A model generated the notes under the pieces. The model searched no databases. It saw nothing but the letters and a program-made list of their open reading frames with translations, and was not told the DNA's origin. 19,592 bases of DNA from Acidobacteriota bacterium (GTDB lineage: Bacteria > Acidobacteriota > Aminicenantia > Aminicenantales > Aminicenantaceae): assembly GCA_030609975.1 (NCBI GenBank), contig JAUWSR010000024.1, positions 1 to 19,592 on the forward strand, read 5' to 3'. The translations under genes and the position numbers were made by a program. Shown piece after piece: positions 7,958 through 15,272 of the stretch; within the stretch, counting starts at the first letter, position 1, and every line of letters starts with the position of its first letter.

Positions 7958-9195
7958 AATTAAATATTTTAGTTTCCGCGTTTGATTTTTGCCCCCAAGA
8001 ATCACCCGGATCCTACTCTTTAGGGGGACTTTTAGCCTGGAAAATAGTCGAGCAACTGAGTCAGCAATATAATATATCCGTTATCACGCATACACAAAAT
8101 CGAGATGCTGTCATGGAGGCGCTGGATAGGGGAGATCTGCCGCAGGTTTCTATCTCTTTTGTGGATCTGCCCCGGATGTGGAGGACCCTTATAAAAACAG
8201 AAATGGGCCAGAGTTTGGTCTTTTATCTGTGGCAGAAGAACGCCTACCAACATGCTCGCTGGCAGCACCAGGAAAACCGCTTTGACGCAGCCCATCATTT
8301 GACGCCTTGGTATGATTGGATCCCTAGTTTTATCGGTGCTTTTCTTCCTGTGCCTTTTATCTGGGGGCCCCTGGGAGGTGGAGAGAAGAAACTGTCGCTT
8401 GCTCAGCGATGGGGCCGGAGGAGCCGGGTTCGGAAGAAATGCAGCGAACGCGCGGAATCGATATTGGTGTGTAACCGAGAGACAAAGGAGTTGTTTCCAG
8501 AAAAACTGTGGAAAAAAACTCAGTTTTTCCCCTGGGGCGGATTATCTCAGGCAGAATTTCCCGAGCCGAAAAAACGAGTGCAAAATCCACAGCCTTTTCG
8601 TATCATTACGGTTAGCCTTGACCCTCATAATCAGAACCTTGAACAGGTATTGAAGGCCTTCCAGTATTTTCACAAGACTCATCCTGACAGTCAACTGCAG
8701 CTTTTATGTCAGAATAGCAGCAGAACGGAAATCTCTGGGATGGTGACAAAATTGGGATTGGAAAATCATGTCGAACTGATAGAACGGATACCGCGGTCAG
8801 GACTCCGCCAAATATTTCGTTCTGGCGACATTTTTGTATGTTTGGATACGGACGAGGAAGGGGCCTCTCTACTGATCGATGCTATGAGTTCAGGGCTTCC
8901 CACTGTGGGTTTGGATCAAGGTGCCTCGGGTGTCACCATTCAAGCGGGCTGGGGAAAAAAACTCCCTGCAGATGATCCCTCCCAATTATTCAATGATGTG
9001 GCCCTTGCTTTTGAGCAGCTTTACAAAGACAAGGTCCTTCGCAGAAAAATGGGAAGAGCTGCCCGAAAAAATGTGAAGGAATATTATCTCTGGGAACGAC
9101 TCGGGCAGAAGTTGTGTGACCTTTATGCGGAACACTTCCTCCAAGAGGAAAGTATCCACCATTCCAAACAGGGCGAGGGACGCTTTTTTTATTAA
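7936..9195 (+). CDS. GT4-like glycosyltransferase (GT-B fold)
   Basis: 419 aa. The N-terminal Rossmann half starts at about 8 (KLNILVSAFDF), and the C-terminal GT1/GT4-type nucleotide-sugar half spans about 219-400. It includes FRIITVSLDP (221-230) and the donor-site block EEGASLLIDAMSSGLPTVG (307-325). The usual EX7E motif reads EX7D here, with Asp in place of the second Glu, so the donor site is slightly altered. Start is TTG at 7936 with AGGA nine bases upstream. It overlaps the lipoprotein gene by 22 bp, and no upstream ATG is possible without removing the conserved first strand. A soluble or peripheral cytoplasmic enzyme making a surface glycan is likely. Donor and acceptor cannot be read from sequence. 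It is the last gene of the plus-strand chain and meets fmdB tail to tail with 3 bp between stops. Confidence 0.85.
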   Translation: MEERNSIKLNILVSAFDFCPQESPGSYSLGGLLAWKIVEQLSQQYNISVITHTQNRDAVMEALDRGDLPQVSISFVDLPRMWRTLIKTEMGQSLVFYLWQKNAYQHARWQHQENRFDAAHHLTPWYDWIPSFIGAFLPVPFIWGPLGGGEKKLSLAQRWGRRSRVRKKCSERAESILVCNRETKELFPEKLWKKTQFFPWGGLSQAEFPEPKKRVQNPQPFRIITVSLDPHNQNLEQVLKAFQYFHKTHPDSQLQLLCQNSSRTEISGMVTKLGLENHVELIERIPRSGLRQIFRSGDIFVCLDTDEEGASLLIDAMSSGLPTVGLDQGASGVTIQAGWGKKLPADDPSQLFNDVALAFEQLYKDKVLRRKMGRAARKNVKEYYLWERLGQKLCDLYAEHFLQEESIHHSKQGEGRFFY

Positions 9196-9198
9196 CGA

Positions 9199-9417
9199 CT
9201 AACCACAGGTGTCACAAGATCCAGAGGAGCAGGTCGAACAGCTGCTGGAGGAAGAGGTCGTTCTCTCTGCACCTCCTCCAATTCCGAAGGCCGAGATGCA
9301 TTTTTTCAATCGCTGCCCTTGGCAACGAGGACAGACAACGTTCTTTTCTTTTCCGATGGGAACGAGGACTTCAAAACCTCGGCGGCATTCGGTACAAAAG
9401 AATTCATAGATGGGCAT
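9199..9417 (-). CDS. FmdB-family zinc ribbon protein
   Basis: 72 aa. It begins MPIYEFFC, the typical FmdB/CxxC regulatory start, with zinc-ribbon pairs C8-x2-C11 and C29-x2-C32. A low-complexity Ser/Cys tail follows, containing CSTCSSGSCDTC, whose four further cysteines could bind a second metal. Family members are small cytosolic proteins named after a putative regulator of formamidase/amidase genes, but their biochemical role is poorly known. ATG at 9417 has a weak GAGAC upstream and lies 12 bp after the ridA stop, so the two are probably co-transcribed. Length and motif order are normal for the family. The identification is firm, the function is not. Confidence 0.9.
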   Translation of the reverse strand: MPIYEFFCTECRRGFEVLVPIGKEKNVVCPRCQGQRLKKCISAFGIGGGAERTTSSSSSCSTCSSGSCDTCG

Positions 9418-9429
9418 AGTTGTCTCGAT

Positions 9430-9894
9430 TCAGATGATTGCGGTGGCCTCAATCTCCACTTTCGCATCTCTCGGCAGGCGGGCCACTTGAACCGCCGCTC
9501 TTGCTGGAAAGGGTGATGTGAAGAACTCAGCGTAAACGGCGTTCATGGCGGCATAATCCTCCAAGTCCTGCAAAAAGACCGTACACTTAACGGTCTTATC
9601 GAGCGAACTTCCCGCTGCTTCCAGTACGGCCTTCAGGTTGGACAGGACCTGTCGTGTTTGTTCTTCGATTCCGCTTTGCGGGATTTTTCCTGTGGCCGGA
9701 TTTATGGCTATCTGACCTGAGGCAAAAACAATACCATTGGCGACAACGGCTTGTGAGTAGGGTCCAATCGCCTTCGGGGCTTTATCAGTCTTGATCTCTT
9801 TTTTCATGGATGTGCTCCCTTCTTTGCAGGAAAATAAGGTAGGGCCTATAAGGGCGGTGCAGCCGATGACCGCCAGAGCTTCACGTCTTCTCAT
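9430..9894 (-). CDS. RidA-family imine deaminase with N-terminal export-like extension
   Basis: 154 aa. Residues about 31-154 form a full RidA (YjgF/YER057c) domain: KAIGPYSQAV (41-50), FASGQIAINP (57-66), and the active-site region PARAAVQVARLP containing the conserved Arg of RidA. RidA releases ammonia from reactive enamines and imines and is normally cytosolic. This ORF adds 29 residues, MRRREALAVIG through LFSC, resembling a twin-Arg-like or lipoprotein signal peptide (Cys23, but Phe at -2 is unusual). Two starts are equally credible. The long form has GGAGAGGAGAG before ATG 9894. The short form has AAGGGAG seven bases before ATG 9807 and begins exactly at the RidA domain. Both may be used, giving an envelope and a cytosolic protein. 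It precedes fmdB and is divergent from the FKBP gene. Confidence 0.9.
   Translation of the reverse strand: MRRREALAVIGCTALIGPTLFSCKEGSTSMKKEIKTDKAPKAIGPYSQAVVANGIVFASGQIAINPATGKIPQSGIEEQTRQVLSNLKAVLEAAGSSLDKTVKCTVFLQDLEDYAAMNAVYAEFFTSPFPARAAVQVARLPRDAKVEIEATAII
9805..9821 (-). promoter_or_regulatory. Internal ribosome binding site and start inside ridA
   Basis: On the minus strand AAGGGAG (9821-9815) lies 7 nt before ATG (9807-9805), in frame with the long ridA ORF. It would give a 125-aa cytosolic RidA without the hydrophobic N-terminus, matching the normal family length. Confidence 0.55.
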
Positions 9895-9924
9895 ACAAGC
9901 TCTCCTCTCCTTTAATTTTTATAC

Positions 9925-9953
9925 ATATTATCACTCTGTCGGTTACTTGACAA
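9925..9953 (-). promoter_or_regulatory. Probable ridA promoter
   Basis: Minus-strand TTGTCA (9953-9948), 17-bp spacer, TAATAT (9930-9925). Predicted transcription start is near 9918, giving a leader of about 24 nt that contains the purine-rich Shine-Dalgarno. The -35 box occupies the same bases as the -35 of the opposing FKBP promoter. Confidence 0.6.
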
Positions 9954-9974
9954 ATCCGCAGTGAAGAATAGACT
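9947..9974 (+). promoter_or_regulatory. Probable promoter of the FKBP lipoprotein gene
   Basis: Plus-strand TTGACA (9947-9952), 16-bp spacer, TAGACT (9969-9974). The -35 is perfect, the -10 matches 4 of 6. Predicted start near 9981, leader about 60 nt. It shares five of six -35 positions with the divergent ridA promoter. Confidence 0.5.
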
Positions 9975-10042
9975 ATTGGCAACCGGAAATGCCTTGGTAT
10001 CTGTTCTGATGGTTCGCTCAGAGCAACAGAAAGGAGAAAAGT

Positions 10043-10744
10043 ATGAAATTGAATTCATTTTGGATCATAGGATTGGCGGTGGCGGGATTGGCCGGTTGTG
10101 GGCCCCAACAGGTCAGGGAGTCAGACCTGGAAAAGCAGGAAGATCGGATCAGCTACGCCCTGGGGCATGATATCGGGACTCAGCTGAAACAACAGGGGTA
10201 CGAGATTAATCGAGAGGCATTGGCACAAGGAGTTAAAGATGGATTGCAGGAAAGCGTATCTCTGCTTACGCCGGAGGAATTGCGGGCAGCAATACTCGCT
10301 TATCAAAACCGGGAGCAGGAGCAGTACGCCGATGAGATGAAATCCGTTGCGGATAAGAACAAACGGGAAGGTGAGGTTTTTCTCAAAGAAAACAGCTCCA
10401 AGGAGGGAGTGATCGTTCTACCCAGCGGGCTCCAGTATCAGATCCTGCAAGAGGGGACTGGGCCCCAGCCCGAGCTCACCGATCAAGTCTCGACGCACTA
10501 TATCGGCGCTTTTATGGATGGGACAGAGTTCAATAACTCCTACCAAGACGGGCAGCCTGCTATCTTTCCTGTAAATCGAGTTATCCCCGGTTGGACGGAA
10601 GCTTTGCAGCTCATGAAAGTCGGTGCGAAATGGAAGCTCTGGATCCCGCCTGAACTTGGCTATGGAGAAGCGGGGAGGGGAGAGATGATCCCTCCGAACT
10701 CCGCTCTGGTATTCGAAGTGGAACTGCTTTCGATCGTGAAATAA
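10043..10744 (+). CDS. FKBP-type peptidyl-prolyl cis-trans isomerase lipoprotein (Mip/FkpA-like)
   Basis: 233 aa. A signal peptide with a perfect lipobox LAGC places lipid-modified Cys at residue 19, so it should be anchored on the periplasmic side of the envelope. The N-terminal helical dimerisation domain (FKBP_N, about 30-125) includes ISYALGHDIG (36-45), and the FKBP catalytic domain is at about 140-232. Visible there are VIPGWTEAL (180-188), IPPELGYGE (201-209) and IPPNSALVFEVELL (216-229), the usual active-site and core strands. It catalyses prolyl isomerisation and chaperones envelope proteins, like Mip or FkpA. ATG at 10043 has an AAGGAG Shine-Dalgarno (10031-10036). It is monocistronic: divergent from ridA and convergent with the epimerase gene, 19 bp apart at the stops. 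Full length, nothing broken. Confidence 0.93.
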   Translation: MKLNSFWIIGLAVAGLAGCGPQQVRESDLEKQEDRISYALGHDIGTQLKQQGYEINREALAQGVKDGLQESVSLLTPEELRAAILAYQNREQEQYADEMKSVADKNKREGEVFLKENSSKEGVIVLPSGLQYQILQEGTGPQPELTDQVSTHYIGAFMDGTEFNNSYQDGQPAIFPVNRVIPGWTEALQLMKVGAKWKLWIPPELGYGEAGRGEMIPPNSALVFEVELLSIVK

Positions 10745-10763
10745 GTAGGCTGCTCGGCCGGCT

Positions 10764-11711
10764 CTATTCGGCGGATTGCTGCTGCTTGAACCATTGGTAG
10801 GTCAGCCGCAAGCCTTCTTCAAAATCCACGGCCGGTTCATATCCGAGGATCTTGTGGGCACGGGAGATATCGGCCAACGAATGTTTGACATCCCCGGCTC
10901 TAGTTGCTTGGTACTCTGCCTTTATTCGGGTGCCGGCGATCTTATTTAAAAAAGCCAGTAGCTGATTAAGGCTCAAGCGGTAGCCAGTGGCGATATTGAC
11001 AACCTCACCCTGGGTTCTGCCCACTTCGGTTGCGCGCAAATTGGCGGTGACGACATTTTCTATGAAAGTAAAATCTCGGGTTTGTTCACCGTCACCATAG
11101 ATCACGGGGGATTTGTTGGCTAGGGAAGCTGTAATGAATTTGGGGATGACAGCAGCGTATTCTGAGGCTGGGTTCTGATGAGGACCGAATACGTTGAAAT
11201 ACCTGAGAGAGAGAGTTTCCAAACCGTATATCGATGCGAATATCCTGCAATAGTATTCCCCGGTGAGCTTGTTCAAAGCGTAGGGGGATAATAGGGCTGG
11301 CGGCATGTCTTCTTGTTTGGGTAGGACCGGAGTGTCTCCGTAGACAGAAGAAGAGCTGGCAAACACAAGTCTCTTAACGCCGGTATCCCGGGCAGCGATC
11401 AGTACGTTCAAGGTCCCGGAAATGTTGTTCTCGTGGCTTTCCAGAGGATTTTCTATAGAACGAGGGACCGACGGGATGGCGGCTTGGTGCAGTACGAAGT
11501 CGATACCCCGCATGCTCTGGCTCACTGAACTTAGATCTCGAATATCACCCTCTATGATCTCTATCCGAGAGAGGCTCGCCGACAAATTGTCTTTGGAGCC
11601 CGAGGAGAAATTGTCCAGAACCCGAACAAAGTGGTCCTTTTCGACCAGCCGCTTGACAAGATTAGACCCAATAAATCCAGCACCGCCGGTCACCAAATAT
11701 CTAGCTGTCAT
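10764..11711 (-). CDS. NAD-dependent sugar-nucleotide 4-epimerase (extended SDR)
   Basis: 315 aa. The Rossmann NAD-binding motif TGGAGFIG is at 8-15, the catalytic Ser region SSSSVYG at 119-125, and the catalytic pair Y144-x3-K148 lies within SPYALNK. The sequence after it, LRYFNVFGPHQNP (169-181) and DGEQTRDFTFIENV (207-220), is typical of the UDP-glucose/UDP-N-acetylglucosamine 4-epimerase branch (GalE/WbpP-like). I chose ATG 11711, because GGAG sits seven bases upstream. The frame can be extended four codons to a TTG at 11723, which would destroy that spacing. The enzyme is cytosolic and supplies UDP-Gal or UDP-GalNAc-type sugars for surface glycans. It lies 82 bp downstream of the HD-GYP gene on the same strand and may be co-transcribed. 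Exact substrate is not decidable here. Confidence 0.9.
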   Translation of the reverse strand: MTARYLVTGGAGFIGSNLVKRLVEKDHFVRVLDNFSSGSKDNLSASLSRIEIIEGDIRDLSSVSQSMRGIDFVLHQAAIPSVPRSIENPLESHENNISGTLNVLIAARDTGVKRLVFASSSSVYGDTPVLPKQEDMPPALLSPYALNKLTGEYYCRIFASIYGLETLSLRYFNVFGPHQNPASEYAAVIPKFITASLANKSPVIYGDGEQTRDFTFIENVVTANLRATEVGRTQGEVVNIATGYRLSLNQLLAFLNKIAGTRIKAEYQATRAGDVKHSLADISRAHKILGYEPAVDFEEGLRLTYQWFKQQQSAE

Positions 11712-11793
11712 GTCATGCTCCAATTTTTCCTAAGTCTAGCACAATCCCTCACATTTCTTCTAGCCGGATTTTGTCGAGGTTATATTTTATGGG

Positions 11794-13128
11794 TTAGATC
11801 ATGTCTAGATATTTTTTCCCTTTGCCCAACGGATTTAGAGCAGAGGTGACATTTAGCTCTTTGTTTTTTGTCAGGTCGAGCCGTCCCTTTTTTTTCTTGG
11901 GAGAAAGGACGTCCACGATGGGATTGAAAATGTCTCCTTCGTTAACCTCTCTCACCACTGCTACACTTTTATCGCTCAAGTTAATGAGAGTCCCGACAGG
12001 CCAAACGCCGATTGCCTGGAAAAAACGCTCGAGCAGTTGAGGATCGAACAGCTTGCCGCTTTCTTTGATCATCAGTTCATAGATCTCGTTGGGGGGAAAG
12101 TCTTTTTTGTAGGTTCGTCTTTGTGCCAAGGCATCATAAACATCACACATGGATACAATAAGGGAAGCAATATGCGGCTTCTGTGGATATGCTACCTTGG
12201 GATACCCTTGGAGATCGTAGCGCAGATGATGCTCGAAAGCAACCACGATGGGAAGCGTCCCCAATGATTTTTTGTAGTGATACAGGATCTTCGTTCCCAA
12301 AAGAGTGTGATCCTTCATGCGGGCGAACTCAGAATCTGCCAGTTTACTCTTTTTCTGAAGGATCTTTTGGGATATGGAGAGTTTGCCGATGTCATGGTAG
12401 AGGGCAGCGATACCGATATCCAGGACATCGTCTTTGGAGAACCCTAATATGGAAGCAAAATACATAGAAAGTAGAGAAACATTCAGGAGATGGACAAAGG
12501 TGATCAGGTCTTTTTGTTTGACGGAGACCAGATTTAAAAGCTCTTGGTGTCTTCCTACAAAATTTTCCATAACGTTCAGGATGTTGAACCTCAGGTCGAG
12601 GTAGTCGATCTCTTCCTCATTAAGAACGGTGTTCAATGAATTGGAGACAGCGTCAAGCGAGATATCGTATTGTTTGGCCATCTCCAATGACCTGTCGCCT
12701 GCTCCTTCCGTCTCGATCATCCGTTTTATTCTTCCTGCGCGGATGTTTTGAATACCATGAAGTGAAAAATATTCCTTTTCATCGATCTGGTCCTGCCTTT
12801 TGGTTCGGGTTAAAAAGGCGATGAAACTGCTTAGCTCGTCATTCCGCAATCCTTGTTGGAACACGATCCTCTGGATCTTGCTCTCTTCAAAAAAAATTAT
12901 CAGCCCCCGCAATTTGTGGCTCAACTCAAAAAAGATGTGGTCTTCCCAGGCAAGCTCGCTGTCGACGATGCCGATGACAAGCTCTTTCCTGCTTCTCAGG
13001 ATCTCATCCAGAAGTGCGTACAGCCTCTGTATAAATTCGTTATATTTAGGATGATCTTCGGAATAAAGCTTTCCGGCTTGGACGGCGTTCATCAAGTAGA
13101 AGAATGAGGTTTTAACTTTGTTCAGCAT
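11794..13128 (-). CDS. Soluble HD-GYP protein with novel N-terminal module
   Basis: 444 aa, no membrane segment. Residues about 8-140 form a module without a named domain, homologous to the start of the upstream gene product: Y22, H26-P27, IG at 52-53, QG at 92-93, DEL at 97-99. A linker follows, then an HD-GYP domain (about 195-375) with H213, H245-D246 in HDIGK, H274, H300-H301 and D329. The second signature is DLQGYP (305-310) instead of DGSGYP, and the Glu that usually follows the His pair is Leu302, so activity is probable but not assured. After it comes the beta-rich tail common in this family (GTLINLSDKSVAVV, 379-392) and a Lys-rich end. ATG 13128 has TGGAGA upstream. The gene starts 17 bp inside the 3' end of the preceding ORF, implying coupled translation. 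Confidence 0.88.
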   Translation of the reverse strand: MLNKVKTSFFYLMNAVQAGKLYSEDHPKYNEFIQRLYALLDEILRSRKELVIGIVDSELAWEDHIFFELSHKLRGLIIFFEESKIQRIVFQQGLRNDELSSFIAFLTRTKRQDQIDEKEYFSLHGIQNIRAGRIKRMIETEGAGDRSLEMAKQYDISLDAVSNSLNTVLNEEEIDYLDLRFNILNVMENFVGRHQELLNLVSVKQKDLITFVHLLNVSLLSMYFASILGFSKDDVLDIGIAALYHDIGKLSISQKILQKKSKLADSEFARMKDHTLLGTKILYHYKKSLGTLPIVVAFEHHLRYDLQGYPKVAYPQKPHIASLIVSMCDVYDALAQRRTYKKDFPPNEIYELMIKESGKLFDPQLLERFFQAIGVWPVGTLINLSDKSVAVVREVNEGDIFNPIVDVLSPKKKKGRLDLTKNKELNVTSALNPLGKGKKYLDMI

Positions 13129-15064
13129 CCCATTTCTCCAGTACTTGAGAGGTTTTTTCTCTTAATTTTCGGTTCCAGAATCCTTTTTTCTGGCTGAGCC
13201 TGTCAAGATGTTCTCGCGCCTCCTTGAGATTTTTCTTGGCAGCGATGTCGATATGTCTGAGAAGCACCTTGTTTTTTATTCCGTAAGGGGATTGGATCTC
13301 GAAAAGCCGCGCAAAAGTCTGTCTTTTAGTGAGTTCATTGCGCATCAACAGCAGTACGGCTTCTGCTTTTAAAGTCATGTCCTTGGATTTGAGCAGCTCG
13401 AACAAAAATTTATCATCGGATTCCGTGAGATCGTGCATTGCTTTGAGGACTTTAATTTTAAGAGCTTTTCCGCCGGTCTGATAAATGTGCTTCAAAACAA
13501 CCAAAGAGATAGGCGTGTCGATTGTTCTCAGAATTTCTACAATTTTACTCAAAAACAAAGTTTCGCCTGCATTCTGGTCGATATTGATGTTGAAATAGAA
13601 AATGTATTCCGTGAAATATTTAAAGAAGGCTCGAAGTAGGTAGGGGGAGATCTTGTGATCCGTGAAGATCCTTTCCAGGTAGGTGTTGACATCGAAGATG
13701 CTGGTTTTGAGGTTGGTCAAAAAGTATTCGAACTTGATTCGACGTTCTCCGTTAAGCCAAGAAGTTTCCACGAATTCGGATATGCGGTCCAGAGTTTGTG
13801 TGTAGATTTCTTCCGAAGCAAGTGTTTCTGCTTTTTGTACTAAAACTTCGTGCAGGCATTTGAGATAATCGAAGTCCTGTTCATCCTGGATCGCTTTCCA
13901 TTCTTCCAGGATCAGCTCCAAACTCGCTACCAACGCTTCTTTTTGCCCCTCTTTTTCCTGGATGTTGAGCAGAACAAAACGGTAGTTGCGATAAAGCTGG
14001 TTGTGATCAAAAGACAGCTTCTTGTCAAAATCGATCTCTTTGAGCAGTGACGACAGTGTCTGTCGATATATATCCGATATGAATTTGCCCGAGGTGCCTG
14101 AAAGCAAAGCCTTGATCTTTTCTTCGACTTCAGGCTTTTTATTGCTGGGGTCATCGCTTTGAAAAAGATCGCGCAGGGATGTGGAAATTTCAAGATGACG
14201 GTCTTTTTCGATCAATTTGGAGAATATGCTGAAACTGAGGGAGTCAAACTTGTCATCCGTGATGATCTCTTCCCAAACGGTGGTGGCCAGCTCGGGTTCG
14301 GAAAGGTCGGAGATCAGAAGTTTTAAGTTTTCGAATTTGGATTCATAGTTGATCTTGCGGTTGGTCACGATGGATTTGACCAGGCTCTTGGCACATTTTC
14401 GGTATTTATGGTCTTCTGATTCTTTTAGATTTTTAAAGAATCTGGAAAAATTCTTATGAAGTTCCTCATTGACAATAAGGTCTTCGGTGTTAAATTTGCC
14501 GATCACATTTTCGAAACTGTCTGCGACCTGGAGAAGTTTTTCTGGATCCGCCTCCTCCAATGCCTCTTCCATAAGATAGGCCCAGACGTCACCAACCTCA
14601 TCTCCCTCTCCTTTGAGCAGCATTGAATAGTCCAGCTCCTCGACTGTAATATGATGGATGTTCTCCTTTTTCAGGACTTCCTGGGCTCCCCCCTCTCTTA
14701 AAAAATCCTTGAGTGCAAGTGTGATCTTTGAAACAAACCGCATCAGCTCATCATCGGTAATGCCCTGACGGATCTCTAAAGATTTGATCTTGCGGAAATG
14801 GAATAACCTGCCTAACTCTTGGTATATCCTTTCCCCCTCCCAAAACCTCTCATCCATGAACAAAGATCGGGGTGTGAAGCCTATGCTGAGAGGACTCAAA
14901 AAAGTGAACAGGGTATTGATTGTGTTCTTGAGGTCTTCTACCGATTTTACGAAGGCGGGATGCTCCATGTTGTAGATGGTGGCATTCTTGAAGGTGACCT
15001 TCAGGGCTCTGAAGAAATCATTGATGATGTCTTCATGCTTGAGATTTTCGTGTTTTTCTGACAT
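13112..15064 (-). CDS. Large helical-repeat (HEAT-like) protein of unknown function
   Basis: 650 aa, cytosolic, no signal peptide or membrane segment. Function not recognised. Residues about 17-125 are homologous to the N-terminal module of the HD-GYP protein encoded next: Y31, H35-P36, IG at 61-62, QG at 100-101, DEL at 105-107. The rest is almost entirely charged amphipathic helices. The segment about 505-625 (VVLKHIYQTGGKALKIKVLKA, then DDKFLFELLKSKDMTLKAEAV) has the spacing of HEAT-like repeats. Few Cys, many Lys/Glu. The start ATG 15064 lacks a good Shine-Dalgarno, but no other Met lies upstream of the conserved module. A promoter candidate lies about 75 bp upstream. The overlap with the HD-GYP gene suggests that the products are made in stoichiometry and interact, possibly through the shared module. 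An adaptor or scaffold role is inference. Confidence 0.8.
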   Translation of the reverse strand: MSEKHENLKHEDIINDFFRALKVTFKNATIYNMEHPAFVKSVEDLKNTINTLFTFLSPLSIGFTPRSLFMDERFWEGERIYQELGRLFHFRKIKSLEIRQGITDDELMRFVSKITLALKDFLREGGAQEVLKKENIHHITVEELDYSMLLKGEGDEVGDVWAYLMEEALEEADPEKLLQVADSFENVIGKFNTEDLIVNEELHKNFSRFFKNLKESEDHKYRKCAKSLVKSIVTNRKINYESKFENLKLLISDLSEPELATTVWEEIITDDKFDSLSFSIFSKLIEKDRHLEISTSLRDLFQSDDPSNKKPEVEEKIKALLSGTSGKFISDIYRQTLSSLLKEIDFDKKLSFDHNQLYRNYRFVLLNIQEKEGQKEALVASLELILEEWKAIQDEQDFDYLKCLHEVLVQKAETLASEEIYTQTLDRISEFVETSWLNGERRIKFEYFLTNLKTSIFDVNTYLERIFTDHKISPYLLRAFFKYFTEYIFYFNINIDQNAGETLFLSKIVEILRTIDTPISLVVLKHIYQTGGKALKIKVLKAMHDLTESDDKFLFELLKSKDMTLKAEAVLLLMRNELTKRQTFARLFEIQSPYGIKNKVLLRHIDIAAKKNLKEAREHLDRLSQKKGFWNRKLREKTSQVLEKWDAEQS

Positions 15065-15139
15065 CGCCGTTCAAATCAGAGATGAGGCATTTCCGGGAGC
15101 CGAGTCAACCAAGGCCCCATCTCCCCGAATTTATGCCCG

Positions 15140-15168
15140 ATTTTAGTACAAATATACTCAAAAGACAA
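15140..15168 (-). promoter_or_regulatory. Candidate promoter for the HEAT-like/HD-GYP pair
   Basis: Minus-strand TTGTCT (15168-15163), 17-bp spacer, TAAAAT (15145-15140), predicted start near 15133, leader about 70 nt. The surrounding 208-bp gap (15065-15272) holds nothing else I can name. I see no hairpin plus T-run after the GGDEF gene. Confidence 0.45.
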
Positions 15169-15272
15169 ACCAGTGAAAAGGGTGAACTGTTTAAGCGCAT
15201 CCATGGTAAATACCTACAGGGTCATAATTTAGTCGTATCAGAGGTGGCATTTATTTAAAGAGTGAAGCGGGA

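Noticed and set aside
9176..9198. Terminator at the glycosyltransferase/fmdB junction, suggested by a seven-T run
   Set aside because: No GC-rich stem precedes the T-run, which is part of the coding sequence for the C-terminal Phe-Phe region.
10745..10763. Bidirectional terminator between the FKBP and epimerase genes
   Set aside because: There are GC-rich short repeats but no stable stem followed by a T-run on either strand in the 19-bp gap.
11712..11723. TTG start four codons upstream for the epimerase
   Set aside because: The ATG at 11711 has GGAG at proper spacing and places the TGGAGFIG motif at the usual distance from the N-terminus.
15065..15272. Possible small gene or RNA in the largest gap of the window
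   Set aside because: No ORF with a ribosome binding site and no clear stem-loop seen. Only the promoter for the HEAT-like gene stands out.
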